DNA of 64,000 bases from CAXWPM01 sp965206125 (lineage in GTDB: Bacteria; Acidobacteriota; Terriglobia; 20CM-2-55-15): positions 558,001 to 622,000 of the forward strand of contig CBDBIN010000045.1 of NCBI GenBank assembly GCA_965206125.1. Direction: 5' to 3'. Position numbers and translations under genes: made by a program. Numbering within the stretch: position 1 is the first letter of the stretch; the number at the start of each line of letters is the position of its first letter. Below are positions 18,156 to 26,935 of this stretch, piece by piece. The notes beneath the pieces are model-generated. The model was given only the letters and a program-made list of their open reading frames with translations. It did not search any database and was not told the origin of the DNA.

Positions 18156-19920
18156 TAGCTCCGACAACGTTTCCACCTCAGTAGTCACTGCAAACCGCGA
18201 CTCGACGAAAGCCGTGAAGCTGGGTCACGAAACCTCGGGCAGCACGGCGACTGACGCCGATGCTGACGTGGCAACCTTCGACCCCGACGGCTTTACGCTG
18301 AACTGGACAACAGCAGATGCTACGGCCAGGGAAATCTTCTACGTCGCGCTTGCCAGCGGAAACGGCGGTGGCATTCAGGGAAGCGGCACAGCGGGCCAGG
18401 TCACCAAGTTTGACGGTGCCACGACAGTTGCCGATTCTCTCCTCTACAGTAACGAAACCGATGTAGGCATCGGCACGACGAATCCAGACGCCACTTTCCA
18501 TGTGGAGGGAGATGGGCTGTTCAAGGGGAGTTCCAACGGCGATGAGAAGACTTCCGTCGACAACACGGGATCAGGAAATGCCGCTCGTGCGCTATTCAAG
18601 GCTATTGGGGACTCTTCTGACGTGTCCCTAGGAATAACCTCTTCCGCCTATTCCCAAGGCTCGCTGCTTAGCTCAGATCAGGCCTTCCTCGTGGCAGCAA
18701 GCGCAGGGAACGGACTGCTGATTTACACAGATAGTGGACACGTAACGGTTGAAGGGGCGGCGAACAGTAACGATTACGTTCTTCAGGGCGTAAGGAACGA
18801 GAATAGCGACTCGGTGATCCAGCTCATCAACACAAACACCTTCGATGATCCCCCTGGGGACCCCAATAAGGCCCGCGCCTACTTTATAGCCTCCAATTCT
18901 GTTGTCGGTGATGACGGTACCTGGCTGGCAATGGGAGTTACTTCCGAGGTCTATGACAATGCGTCCCAAAGCACCGAGACGAAACCGAAAATGGGATTTA
19001 TCGGGGCCTTCGCCGAGAACGGACTGCGCATCACAACGGAGAACTTGTCTGGCCCAATAGTGTTTGGTACCGATCAGAAGGATCGAATGTGGTTGGACAA
19101 GGATGAGGCGAGACTGCTCATCGGGATGAGTTCAACAGACGTTTCTGGATGCAGTCTCATTACGGCAGGGTGCATAACGGTTGCTGATGCGATCGTAAAC
19201 GCCTCGATACTGAGCCTCAGTTCAGGACCAAGTTCCGTTTCTGGTGTTCACGCGTCGCGCACCGGAACCGGCACGTTCCTGCCGCTCACCTTCAACACCA
19301 GCAACTCAGAGCGGATGAGGGTTCACACGGGGGGAAACGTCTCGATCGGGACCACCTCAGACAATGGATTCAAACTCGAAGTGAACGGTTCGCTGAAGAC
19401 AAGCACGATCACCTCGACCACCGTTGGTGACGAAGAAGTGGTCTACAGTTCCACGAACGCGCTTCAGGGCAGTACAAACCACAAGTGGGACAATAGCAAC
19501 AAGCAGCTGAAGGTAACCGGCCGCTACCGAGTCCTGTCTGCCACCAGGACTGACCCCACATCAGGGACGAGCGTGGATACCTACTATGATTCGTCGGGAG
19601 CTTCCGGAGCCCTGAACTCCATCGCTTGGGCTGCCACGCTCGAGACATCCAACATGAAGCCGATGGCCTACGCGGCAGAGGACCATAAATTCTTTACCGG
19701 ATCGACCGCCGCCGTCAACTTCGAGAGGCTGCGAATCGAAAACAACGGGAACATAGGAATCAGTGGCGCGTCCTTCGGCAGCGGTGTGAAGGTCCTCTTC
19801 ATAGCTGACGGTACGGCCCCGTCGAGCAATCCATCCGGTGGCGGAATCCTCTATGTTGAGTCGGGGGCACTGAAGTACAGGGGTTCGTCCGGGACGGTGA
19901 CAACAGTAGCGTCCGCGTAA
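18156..19920 (+). pseudogene. phage tail-fibre-like protein, 3' part after IS30
   Basis: The last 588 codons of the gene interrupted at 16930. The rest of the third N-terminal module ends at DPDGFTLNWTTADATAREIF. A glycine-rich hinge (SGNGGGIQGSGTAGQVTKFD) follows. Then come segments with the phrases VGIGTTNPDATFHVEGD, NSERMRVHTGGNVSIGTTSD and NNGNIGISGASFGSGVKVLF. These 'GIGTT' segments are characteristic of long tail-fibre and head-decoration proteins of phages. The C-terminus (GGGILYVESGALKYRGSSGT) is also typical. No intramolecular chaperone (peptidase S74) domain is visible. It has no start of its own after the IS. Confidence 0.72.
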
Positions 19921-19949
19921 GGCGGGCGATCACCGCCTAGCCTGATTCG

Positions 19950-19993
19950 GTAGTGTCTCAGTTTGGATCGCAGAATTCAAATTGAGACACTAC
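19950..19993. repeat. 44-bp hairpin element flanked by GCCTGATT repeats
   Basis: Arms GTAGTGTCTCAGTTTG (19950-19965) and CAAATTGAGACACTAC (19978-19993) are complementary at 15 of 16 positions around a 12-base loop. The octamer GCCTGATT occurs at 19940-19947 and again at 19994-20001, so the hairpin looks like a tiny non-autonomous insertion with a target duplication. It could also act as a transcriptional stop after the tail-fibre gene, although there is no T-run. Confidence 0.55.
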
Positions 19994-20093
19994 GCCTGAT
20001 TGCCTTCGCGCAAGGCCTTGTCACGGGTACCATCATTCAAGTAGGAATCGTGGTTGAAACGGTACGCTCCGCGTCCGAGGTCTGGATTATGAA

Positions 20094-21814
20094 ATGCGAA
20101 TAGCGAAGTTCATTGTGGTCGCCGTTCTCGTCTCGATCGCGGTCCCGAAGAGTATCCACACTCTCGGGGCTTTGCTGGGCGCGGCAACGCAGTCCATCGT
20201 GCCGCCCACCATTTCTTCAATATCGCCAAGCGTTGTGCGCCGTGGTGCTTCTACAACCGTCACAGTCTTCGTGCGACAGTTGGAGGACGTGACGGACATT
20301 TCAGCCGTCACCGCGGGCGTGACGGTGACGTTGCTCGACCGAGGTGTTGATGCGAATGGTTTCACCTCCCTGATAGTTCGCCTTGAGGTCGCCGCGGATG
20401 CAGAAGGGGAGCTTGAACTAAGGGTTACGGCACCGGCAGGTACAACAGGCAGAGGTGGCCTGGCCCGAATCGCGAGCGGCAGCTTTAGAGAGATTCGTAC
20501 ACCGCAGGTTGACCGGGCCGGAGCTACCCTGACGAAACTGCTGGATGGTCGGGCACTGCTCATAGGCGGCACGAAGTCGGGAATCGGCGCGGTGCGGGGA
20601 GCGGAAGTTTACGACCCTCAACGGGAGATATGGTCGGCTGCCGGCCTCGCATCTGACTTCGATAGCAGGCACACTGCCACGCTATTGCCTAATGGCTCCG
20701 TCCTTGTGGTCGGTGTTGTTGCTGCCCAATTGTGGGATCCGATCAGTGGCTCATGGACCGTAACAGAACCGAAGCTCTCTTTGACGACGCCGGACACAGC
20801 TACACTCCTGCCTGATGGGACTGTGTTCGTCACTGGCTTCAATACCGCCGAAATCTACAATCCATCCACAGGGACATGGAGCGCTGAGATCCCTCCGTCG
20901 AGCCTTGGATCCTCGGCAACGCTTCTGCCCGACGGCACCGTCCTAGTGGCCGCGGGTACCGAAGCGGAGATTTTCAACCCAATTGCCCGGTCTTGGAGCA
21001 CAACCACTGGATCAAGTGTTGGCACCGACGGCGCGTTGACGGTCCTGCCGGACGGTCAAGTCTTGGCGGACGCGGAACTCTTCGACCCCGACAATCAGAC
21101 TTGGAGTCCAACGGCCGGTTTTTCGGGAACTGGTTTCTTCAGCCGCACTTTGCTGATGGACGGAAACGTTCTAATGATCAATGGTGGGAGGGCTGGAGGG
21201 TTTCTTGGAAGAAACCCAGCTATTGACACTGAACTGTTCAGTATTGCGGCAAGAACGTGGTGGGCGGAGGGTACAACAGCACAGCGCTATAGACACGCCG
21301 CGGTGCTGCTCGACGACGGTAGCGTGCTGCTGACTTCAGGACAGGGCGCTTTGGGGGTCAACAATAGGGCTCAGCTATACGAGCCATTCTTTGCAGCAGC
21401 GCCGGTGCCCCGTCTAGACGAGATTGCTCACGCTGCAACGGTCGCCGGAAAGCTTGTCGGCGTCTATCTAACTGGCGACGATTTCGTGGCCAACTCCAGC
21501 GCTCGCCTGGTCCACGGCCCGGATTCGATCCTCGTGCCCGAGACAGAAGAAAAAGTACGCACGATTTACCTTGGCCAGAACAAGCTCCTCGCGTTTGTAT
21601 CCACCGTGAATCTTCCTTCGCTCGACCGACCGAGAATACGAGTCGTGAACCCCGGTCCCGGCGGTGGCGTGAGCCGAACGATCGAACTGGACAGCGGAGC
21701 TGTCGTTGGGCCGGCAACCTTGTCTTTGACGGGCATCGACCCGCCCGCCCTTGTGGCAGGTCGCAGCGTGGAGGTTTCTTTGAGGGGAACAGGGCTCGGG
21801 GACGCCACTCTAGT
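20094..21814 (+). pseudogene. secreted Kelch/IPT-like protein, 5' part, interrupted by IS1380
   Basis: This part encodes 573 residues with a signal peptide (MRIAKFIVVAVLVSIAVPKS). An IPT/TIG-like N-terminal domain (ISSISPSVVRRGASTTVTVF) follows. Then come six or more Kelch-type repeats recognisable by phrases such as ATLLPNGSVLVVGV, TATLLPDGTVFVTGF and HAAVLLDDGSVLLTSG alternating with EIYNPSTGTWS. A second IPT-like domain starts at LSLTGIDPPALVAGRSVEVS. The IS enters at GDATLV. Removing it joins this to 23669-24653 in frame, giving 901 residues. The protein is probably a cell-surface beta-propeller with Ig-like domains; the ligand is unknown. The translated frame runs 21 codons into the element. 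Confidence 0.8.
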
Positions 21815-23662
21815 CCCAAAACAAGCGCATAACCAGTCCGCCAACGGCCAGGTTGCGCGCATAAAATTCGAGGCATAGAATCCCGCTCCCGGATCGTTTT
21901 ATCCAGGTATCGGGTTTCTGTTGGATCTGTTTCAGTTCAGCCTCGCTGGTGTTGGAGCGGTTGACAGAAACCGGGACCTCGATCGCCCGGGCTCAGGGCC
22001 ATGATCGGGTCAGCATCGCAGAGGTTGATGCAGCACATCCACGGCACGGAACAAGACCGGCAACCACCGGTTCCAGGCCAGAATCCTGAAGAGGATGCGC
22101 CGCCCGGTGCGCACGAGCTGACAAGGCACGAACATGAAGGCGTTTAGAAACGTCTTGAACTCCATGTGCAGTACCGTCTGTTTCTCGGCCTGATACTTCT
22201 GGCCCCAGCGTCCGGTTTCGGGCAGCAGCAACGCAAACCACGCCTTCAGTGTCCAGGCCAGCGACGCCATGACCATGTAGGCCCCGTTGCTGGTCTGATC
22301 CCCGACCGGCATCCTCAAGGCCTGAACGCCGTTCTTGAGCTGCTCAATGAGATTCTCTTGATTGCACCGTTGATTCGCACGGAGCACAATCTGGCTGGCC
22401 GAATCCGAGCGGTTGGTAATGTAGAAGAAGTATCGGATGTCGTCGAACAACACCTGTTCGCCTTTGGCCACCGACAGATTCTTCCGCACCACGACAACGC
22501 GGTAGTCCCGGTCGCAGGCTCTGGGCCGATACGCAAACTCGGCCACATCCTCGCCCTGCAACCGGATATTGTCGAAACCGCGCTCCCGAACGACTTGTTC
22601 CTTCACGTTGTCGGGACGTTGGCGCGGTTCGGTGGCCACCGCGTACTTGGCGGGCCGTTCCAGACGCGTCCATTGGTGCGGTTCCAGTTCATCGGCCAGC
22701 GCCACCAGATTCTGCATGGCGTCGATGCCGAAGATGAATCCCACGCCCTGGTCGTCCCATCCATCCAGGTGCCGGGTCTGGCTGAAGTCGGTGTCCCCGC
22801 GCAGCAGGATCTGGCGAAACCCGCCTCGACGGCACAGCGCGATGGCCTGGTCGAACCGTGCGGCCGCTCCCTCATGCGAGGGCCGGTTACCGCTGCGATT
22901 GACCAGGTACAGCGGCTCTTGAGTATTCGCCAGCGAAATCACCAGCGGGTGATACCCCCAGGTCCCGTTGTAGGCCACGTCCATTCCTTGCTTGCATTCG
23001 CCTGTGGTTTCAGCCAGTGTCCCATCGGCGTCCAACACCGCTTCTTCGAAAAACGCCTCGGGCTGCTGGCGCCAGACTCGCAGCCGGACTTGATTCGTCG
23101 CCTCCATCAGAGACTCCACGTCGCTGGGCTCAAATCTCCGGCAGAAGTCTCCCGCCGTCGTCGGGTCCGGAATCCGTTGCGCTCCCAGCGCATCCAGATA
23201 CACTTCGTCGTTGCGCCGCAACTCGATGTCCTCCAGGCACGTCCCTCCATTCAACGCGTTATAGGCGATGTTCAGCACGTGATCCGATTCGTGATACGGC
23301 AAGTGCCGCTTCAGCACATGCACACTCTCGTCGATGGCTTTGACCAGCCCCGTCCGCCGCGCCACCAACTGCATCATCCCGATTCCGCCCACCGCCGTGC
23401 CGCGCGTCCGCTCTCCCATCTCATAATGAATGTTGCTCGCCGAAAACATCGGCGCCGCCTGATCTGTCCAATTCCGGTCCGCAAGCCGGCGCTCGATTCG
23501 CCGCTTGCGGTTCTTCATGTTCTTGCGCGTATAATCGTTCATCCGAAATGCCTCCTTTTCCGTAGACTCTTTCCAAGTCTTTATTCACACGGAACGGGGG
23601 CATTTCGGGTACTTCTGCTGCTATGCCGCTATCAATACCTCGTCAATCACGCTTGATCAGGG
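21815..23662 (-). mobile_element. IS1380-family insertion sequence
   Basis: An element of 1848 bp. The ends begin CCCAAAACAAGCG on the left and CCCTGATCAAGCG on the right read inward, a short inverted repeat. TCTAGT is present on both sides (21809-21814 and 23663-23668) and forms the duplicated target; the family usually duplicates 4-5 bp, so the true duplication may be the CTAG core. It carries one long transposase gene on the minus strand. Removing it rejoins the Kelch/IPT gene in frame at a valine codon. Confidence 0.85.
22010..23542 (-). CDS. IS1380-family transposase
   Basis: This 510-residue DDE transposase has the features of the IS1380 family. They include an N-terminal segment ending in GIGMMQLVARRTGL, the stretch HVLNIAYNALNGGTCLEDIE, a first catalytic aspartate in VLDADGTLAETTGE, and a middle block with ILLRGDTDFSQTRHLDGW. 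The C-terminal region has QRCNQENLIEQLKNGVQALR and a hydrophobic MASLAWTLKAWFALLLPET. Length is in the family range and no frameshift is visible. The start at 23542 (MNDYTRKNMKNRKRRIERRL) follows AAAAGGAGGCATTTCGG, a strong ribosome site. Confidence 0.92.
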   Translation of the reverse strand: MNDYTRKNMKNRKRRIERRLADRNWTDQAAPMFSASNIHYEMGERTRGTAVGGIGMMQLVARRTGLVKAIDESVHVLKRHLPYHESDHVLNIAYNALNGGTCLEDIELRRNDEVYLDALGAQRIPDPTTAGDFCRRFEPSDVESLMEATNQVRLRVWRQQPEAFFEEAVLDADGTLAETTGECKQGMDVAYNGTWGYHPLVISLANTQEPLYLVNRSGNRPSHEGAAARFDQAIALCRRGGFRQILLRGDTDFSQTRHLDGWDDQGVGFIFGIDAMQNLVALADELEPHQWTRLERPAKYAVATEPRQRPDNVKEQVVRERGFDNIRLQGEDVAEFAYRPRACDRDYRVVVVRKNLSVAKGEQVLFDDIRYFFYITNRSDSASQIVLRANQRCNQENLIEQLKNGVQALRMPVGDQTSNGAYMVMASLAWTLKAWFALLLPETGRWGQKYQAEKQTVLHMEFKTFLNAFMFVPCQLVRTGRRILFRILAWNRWLPVLFRAVDVLHQPLRC

Positions 23663-23668
23663 TCTAGT

Positions 23669-24653
23669 GTCCGTGAGTGGCGAAGGGGTGTCCGCAACGA
23701 TTCAGCCGGGCGGAACCTCCGACACCTTGCCGGTGCTTCTGGAGATCACAGCAGATGCGTCACCGGGTCCGAGAGCCGTCACCGTAACAACGGCGCTCGG
23801 TTCGGCAACCTTGGACGACTTTACGATTCTCTCCCCGGAGATCACTCGATCGGGCGTGGCCCCTCTTCCGATTGCCGAGGTGGAATCCGGCCCCATCCGG
23901 GCCGGTTACGTCTTTGTGACCCCTGATGACGACTCGCCTTCACCCGTCGCTTCACTGACCTATGGAATGATCCGTAACGGTGTCGTGCTGTCCCAGGCTG
24001 CTGTGCCGCCGTCCGAATTGGCCGAGGAGGTGGTGTTCTACGTGGACACGATCACGGACATCGGCCGTCGCTTCGGTGTCGGGCTGCTCAACCCGACGTC
24101 CATCGCGAATGTGATCACCGCGACGCTCAGGAACAACTCGGGTTCGGTGGTCGGCAATGCCGTCCAGATCCATCTCGATGCCTTTAAGAGTCTGGCCAGG
24201 TTTGTGGATGAGACATTTTCGGCGAGCGGCATCTTCTCTGAGCCGTTCGACGGCAGCGTCACTCTCGGTAGCCCCACCCCGTTCGTCGTTCTCGGCTTTC
24301 CGTTCAACGGATCGAGTTTCAGTACCGTAGACACCCGCCTCGGAGATGCCTCGATACCGCTACCGACGCGTCAGTTGGCGGGGTCAGCGATTACGGAGGA
24401 AGGGGCGGTCGGTGGAGCTACGGGGGTTCCGTTCGCCCAGTTCGCCCTGGGCGGAGGTTGGGCAAGTCAGATCGCGTTGGTCAACAACACAGACGAGATC
24501 ATCACGGGCCGGGTGGACATTTTCGATGCCAACGGATCCCCGATGGCCGTCACCTTCAACGGTCAGACCCGCAGCACGTTCACGTATGCCATCCCTGCCG
24601 GTGGAGCGATACTGCTCGCTCCACGGGACGCGAATGGACAACCGCCTATGTGA
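23669..24653 (+). pseudogene. secreted Kelch/IPT-like protein, 3' part after IS1380
   Basis: These 328 codons continue the gene interrupted at 21814. The first segment completes an IPT/TIG-like fold (SVSGEGVSATIQPGGTSD to PGPRAVTVTTALGSATLD). A second beta-rich domain of about 230 residues follows, with AGYVFVTPDDDSPSPVASLT, repeats resembling surface adhesion modules, and IPAGGAILLAPRDANGQPPM at the end. A GTG at 23667 could restart translation, but no ribosome site is seen. The end is abrupt; the original gene may have been longer and lost its tail, because coding-like composition continues briefly past the stop. Confidence 0.7.
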
Positions 24654-25081
24654 GGAGTTTGGCGGACGCCCGAGCTCGTCGGGATTCAGCGGTGGGTGCT
24701 GACCCACTACGACAAGAGCGTCTCTTGGCGGGAGTTTTCGAAGGCAGGGTATCGGCCGCGGAGGGTCCGGGCATGACCGAGGCACCCGTAGGCGCGGCGG
24801 TTTGGGCAGATGGTTCGACCCATCGACAACTTGACGGGAACCGCTAGAACACGTATTTTTTAAATAGCTGAAACGGCTGACTTAAAGTGCCCTATCCGTT
24901 AGAGAGGGCTGGATTTTTGCTCGAACCGGTGGCAAGATCATTCGTTCTGATAATCATCCTTCATAGAGCGCCCGTTTTTATACTCCAATCATCAGTAGGT
25001 TCGAACAGTCTAATGCAATGACGCGTCGGTGCCGAAAGAAGGACTGACCGGTACTGATTAGTCCGGGGGAGGACTGTGACC
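24654..25081. other. 428-bp gap between Kelch gene and phage remnant
   Basis: The first 190 bases remain GC-rich and may be a decayed end of the upstream gene. From about 24850 the sequence turns AT-rich (ACGTATTTTTTAAATAGC) and carries a weak hairpin followed by T's at 24889-24917. The last 60 bases contain the ribosome site GGGGGAGGA of the next gene. This is the most likely left edge of the integrated element whose right edge is the tRNA at 37.7 kb, but I found no copy of the tRNA 3' end here. Confidence 0.4.
24889..24917 (+). terminator. possible weak intrinsic terminator
   Basis: GCCCT at 24889-24893 pairs with AGGGC at 24905-24909, followed by TGGATTTTTG. The five-base stem with an eleven-base loop is weak, and there is one T-run. 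It is placed between the Kelch gene and the HicB-like gene. Confidence 0.3.
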
Positions 25082-25576
25082 ATGAGTAAGAAGAAGGATC
25101 ATTACCCATTTATGTTCAACTTCAGGGAGGCCATCACCGGGAGTGGCTTCCTGGCTGGCGTCACTATCTCTGGAAGATCTCTGATGCTAGAAGAAGATGG
25201 TGGGTGGTGGATGTATGGTGTTCGCCCAGGAGCGATCGCCGAAACGGGAGCCACTCCGCAGGAAACCTTCCTCCGGTTTATCGAACGGCTCCGGACTGTG
25301 CTGCATGACTTCGCGACCGATGCCTCAGACTACCCAGCCTTCCGCGTGGAGGTTGAGAGCTTCTTCTATCAACCCGACGAAGAGGAAGAGGTCAGGTGGG
25401 AGGCAGCACGGAAGAGTCTACGGGAGAGCCAAGCGAAATTGAAGTCTTGGGACCTGCCCAAAGAAGCCCCGGAAAGCCGGCCTGCCGGCGTTTCGGTGGT
25501 ACGCCTGGATAAGAAATCCTCAAAGCGGTTCACCCCGGCCGACAACCTCAGATACGAACCGATCATGGCCGCCTAA
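25082..25576 (+). CDS. HicB-like antitoxin candidate
   Basis: This 164-residue acidic protein starts at an ATG with GGGGGAGGA about ten bases upstream. Its core resembles HicB/DUF1902-type partial RNase H folds: YPFMFNFREAITGSGFLAGV, then GGWWMYGVRPGAIAETG, then ATPQETFLRFIERLRTVLHD and a long charged tail. In HicB proteins this fold neutralises a small RNase encoded next door. Here the next frame, 24 bases further, is HicA-like. It is longer than most HicB proteins, and no C-terminal HTH or RHH is obvious. The family assignment is a pattern-based inference. Confidence 0.5.
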   Translation: MSKKKDHYPFMFNFREAITGSGFLAGVTISGRSLMLEEDGGWWMYGVRPGAIAETGATPQETFLRFIERLRTVLHDFATDASDYPAFRVEVESFFYQPDEEEEVRWEAARKSLRESQAKLKSWDLPKEAPESRPAGVSVVRLDKKSSKRFTPADNLRYEPIMAA

Positions 25577-25600
25577 CGGCTTTGGGCAGACAAGAACTAC

Positions 25601-25834
25601 TTGGCTGGACTGGTTCCATATCGAAGCCTTGAAAAGATGCTGAAGAAGTGTGCGACGGGAGCGACCGTGCACCTGACAGACCACTACCGATGCATTCAGT
25701 TCGACGGCCTAACCTTTCCATCGTTTCCGAAACATGATCAGATTGAGCCATCGCACGTGCGAAAATTGATTCGCAATCTCCGAATCGACAAGCAGTGCGC
25801 TCGCCGCTATCTCGGCATTCCCATCCCTGAGTGA
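25601..25834 (+). CDS. HicA-like small protein
   Basis: A 77-residue basic protein with a TTG start just after the HicB-like gene and in the same frame, with no good ribosome site. Coupling to the upstream stop is therefore likely. The layout resembles HicA mRNA interferases: an N-terminal helix (RSLEKMLKKCATGATV), a strand with histidine (VHLTDHYRCIQFDG), then FPSFPKHDQIEPSHVRKLIR, which matches the 'P.H..I..GTLR.ILR' pattern. The canonical G-S-H catalytic context is replaced by T-D-H, so catalytic competence is uncertain. It may be a diverged toxin or a decayed pair. Confidence 0.5.
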   Translation: MAGLVPYRSLEKMLKKCATGATVHLTDHYRCIQFDGLTFPSFPKHDQIEPSHVRKLIRNLRIDKQCARRYLGIPIPE

Positions 25835-25847
25835 ACTATTCAATGAA

Positions 25848-26228
25848 CTACAGTGCGCCCTTGAGTTCCTCAGCTGTCAGCAGCGTGTAGGTCAGCGAGT
25901 TCCCCCATCTCTCCATCGCCCGCTTTGCCAGTACCATGATGAAGTCGAAGTGGTCCGGATCCTGGATCACCTGGCAGCCGGCGCTCCATCGATCGACCTG
26001 ACCTGACGGCCGCTCCGGGTTGGCCCGGTGGATGTTGATGCCGAACACGCCGCTCTGGGTCTCGCCGTCCGGATCCACCTGGTCGTCCCGATCGGCATCC
26101 CGGTACACCGTCATCGGTCCCTTCTGCTCGAGCTAACTTTCCCTTTTGCAGACCCACCTTGTACGCGCCCCGGTACTGTCCCGGCTTCAGGACGCGGAGT
26201 CGGGCGGGAGGAGCTGCTTATCCGTCAT
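25848..26228 (-). pseudogene. YkuD-like phage lysis/cell-wall gene, frameshifted
   Basis: The C-terminal 88 residues contain GVFGINIHRANPERPSGQVD and RWSAGCQVIQDPDHF. The arrangement His, about 16 residues, Ser-Ala-Gly-Cys is the YkuD L,D-transpeptidase catalytic pattern. The N-terminal parts lie in other frames: MTDKQLLPPDS from the ATG at 26228, then RLRVLKPGQYRGAYKVGLQK, then QKGPMTVYRDADRDDQ. Two single-base shifts, near 26185 and 26130, are needed to read one protein of about 125 residues. The ATG overlaps the stop of the upstream gene (ATGA), as in an intact phage operon, so this is decay of a real gene. Confidence 0.6.
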
Positions 26229-26413
26229 TGGGCAGTACCTGTACGCGGTGCCTTCCCGCGGGATAATCGAGCCCGGCGAGCGTTGGCGTCTCTGCATGCG
26301 ACCAGCGCGCCGGCTATCCGACTCAGGAAGTTGATGTATTCCTCACTGGTGGCCGTCTTGTCGAGCACGTCCTCGAGGTCCTGGTGCAGCTTGGCACGTT
26401 CGGCCTTCGTCAT
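26225..26413 (-). CDS. small phage protein of unknown function
   Basis: This 62-residue basic protein (MTKAERAKLHQDLEDVLDKT and on to SEEYINFLSRIAGALVACRD) should be largely helical. The start ATG overlaps the upstream gene's stop (ATGA) and has GAAGGTG just before it. Its stop in turn overlaps the start of the YkuD-like gene. Such tight packing supports it as real despite its size. No family is recognised. Confidence 0.5.
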   Translation of the reverse strand: MTKAERAKLHQDLEDVLDKTATSEEYINFLSRIAGALVACRDANARRARLSRGKAPRTGTAQ

Positions 26414-26769
26414 GCTGCACCTTCTTTCTGGCCATCCGATTTCCGCCAGGCAACGCTGATCATTCCCTGTAGGACGTCGAAGTACTCGGAGCCATTTTCC
26501 TCGAGATACGCGAGCTTTTCGGCGATCGTGGGTTCTGGGTTTGGGTCTGGAGCTGCTGCCGGCGCCTCGTTGGCGGCCCTGAAGCGCCCGTCCATTTCGT
26601 CCAGAAAGTCCGAGGCCACATGCGCCGAGGGCGCAGCGATCCAGGCTAGGACGCAACCGTCGATCTTGCCGTCTGCGAGCTGATCGCCCATGTGCCTCAC
26701 ACCGTCAATGAACTCGGACAGAGTACTCAACGTGTAGAGGTCGGTCTTCGTGAATCTGATGCTTTCCAT
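26410..26769 (-). CDS. phage protein downstream of tape measure, unknown function
   Basis: A 119-residue acidic protein starting at the ATG at 26769 behind GAGAGGCAGACC. A longer frame to 26955 exists, but its first 62 residues overlap the tape-measure end and read as non-coding. Features are DLYTLSTLSEFIDGVRHMGD, a central DGCVLAWIAAPSAHVASDFL, a proline/alanine linker (APAAAPDPNPEP) and a C-terminal helix. I recognise no family. Its place after the tape measure suggests a tail-tip or lysis accessory. Confidence 0.5.
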   Translation of the reverse strand: MESIRFTKTDLYTLSTLSEFIDGVRHMGDQLADGKIDGCVLAWIAAPSAHVASDFLDEMDGRFRAANEAPAAAPDPNPEPTIAEKLAYLEENGSEYFDVLQGMISVAWRKSDGQKEGAA

Positions 26770-26935
26770 TGGTCTGCCTCTCTGGCAGGCGCACGGCGGC
26801 CGTCGGTCCTGATCTGGGGATAGCTGGGGGTAGGATTTTCGGAGCCATAAGCCTGGTCTCGCAGGTTTGTTGTACCTGGAGTTATGGGCTCGCCCTTTAA
26901 TCAGTAGAACATCAGTGCGATCGGTCTCCGAGAAG

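Noticed and set aside
22166..23656. A 496-codon plus-strand frame opposite the IS1380 transposase
   Set aside because: It is the antisense of a clear transposase gene, with basic, proline-rich composition and no recognisable domain.
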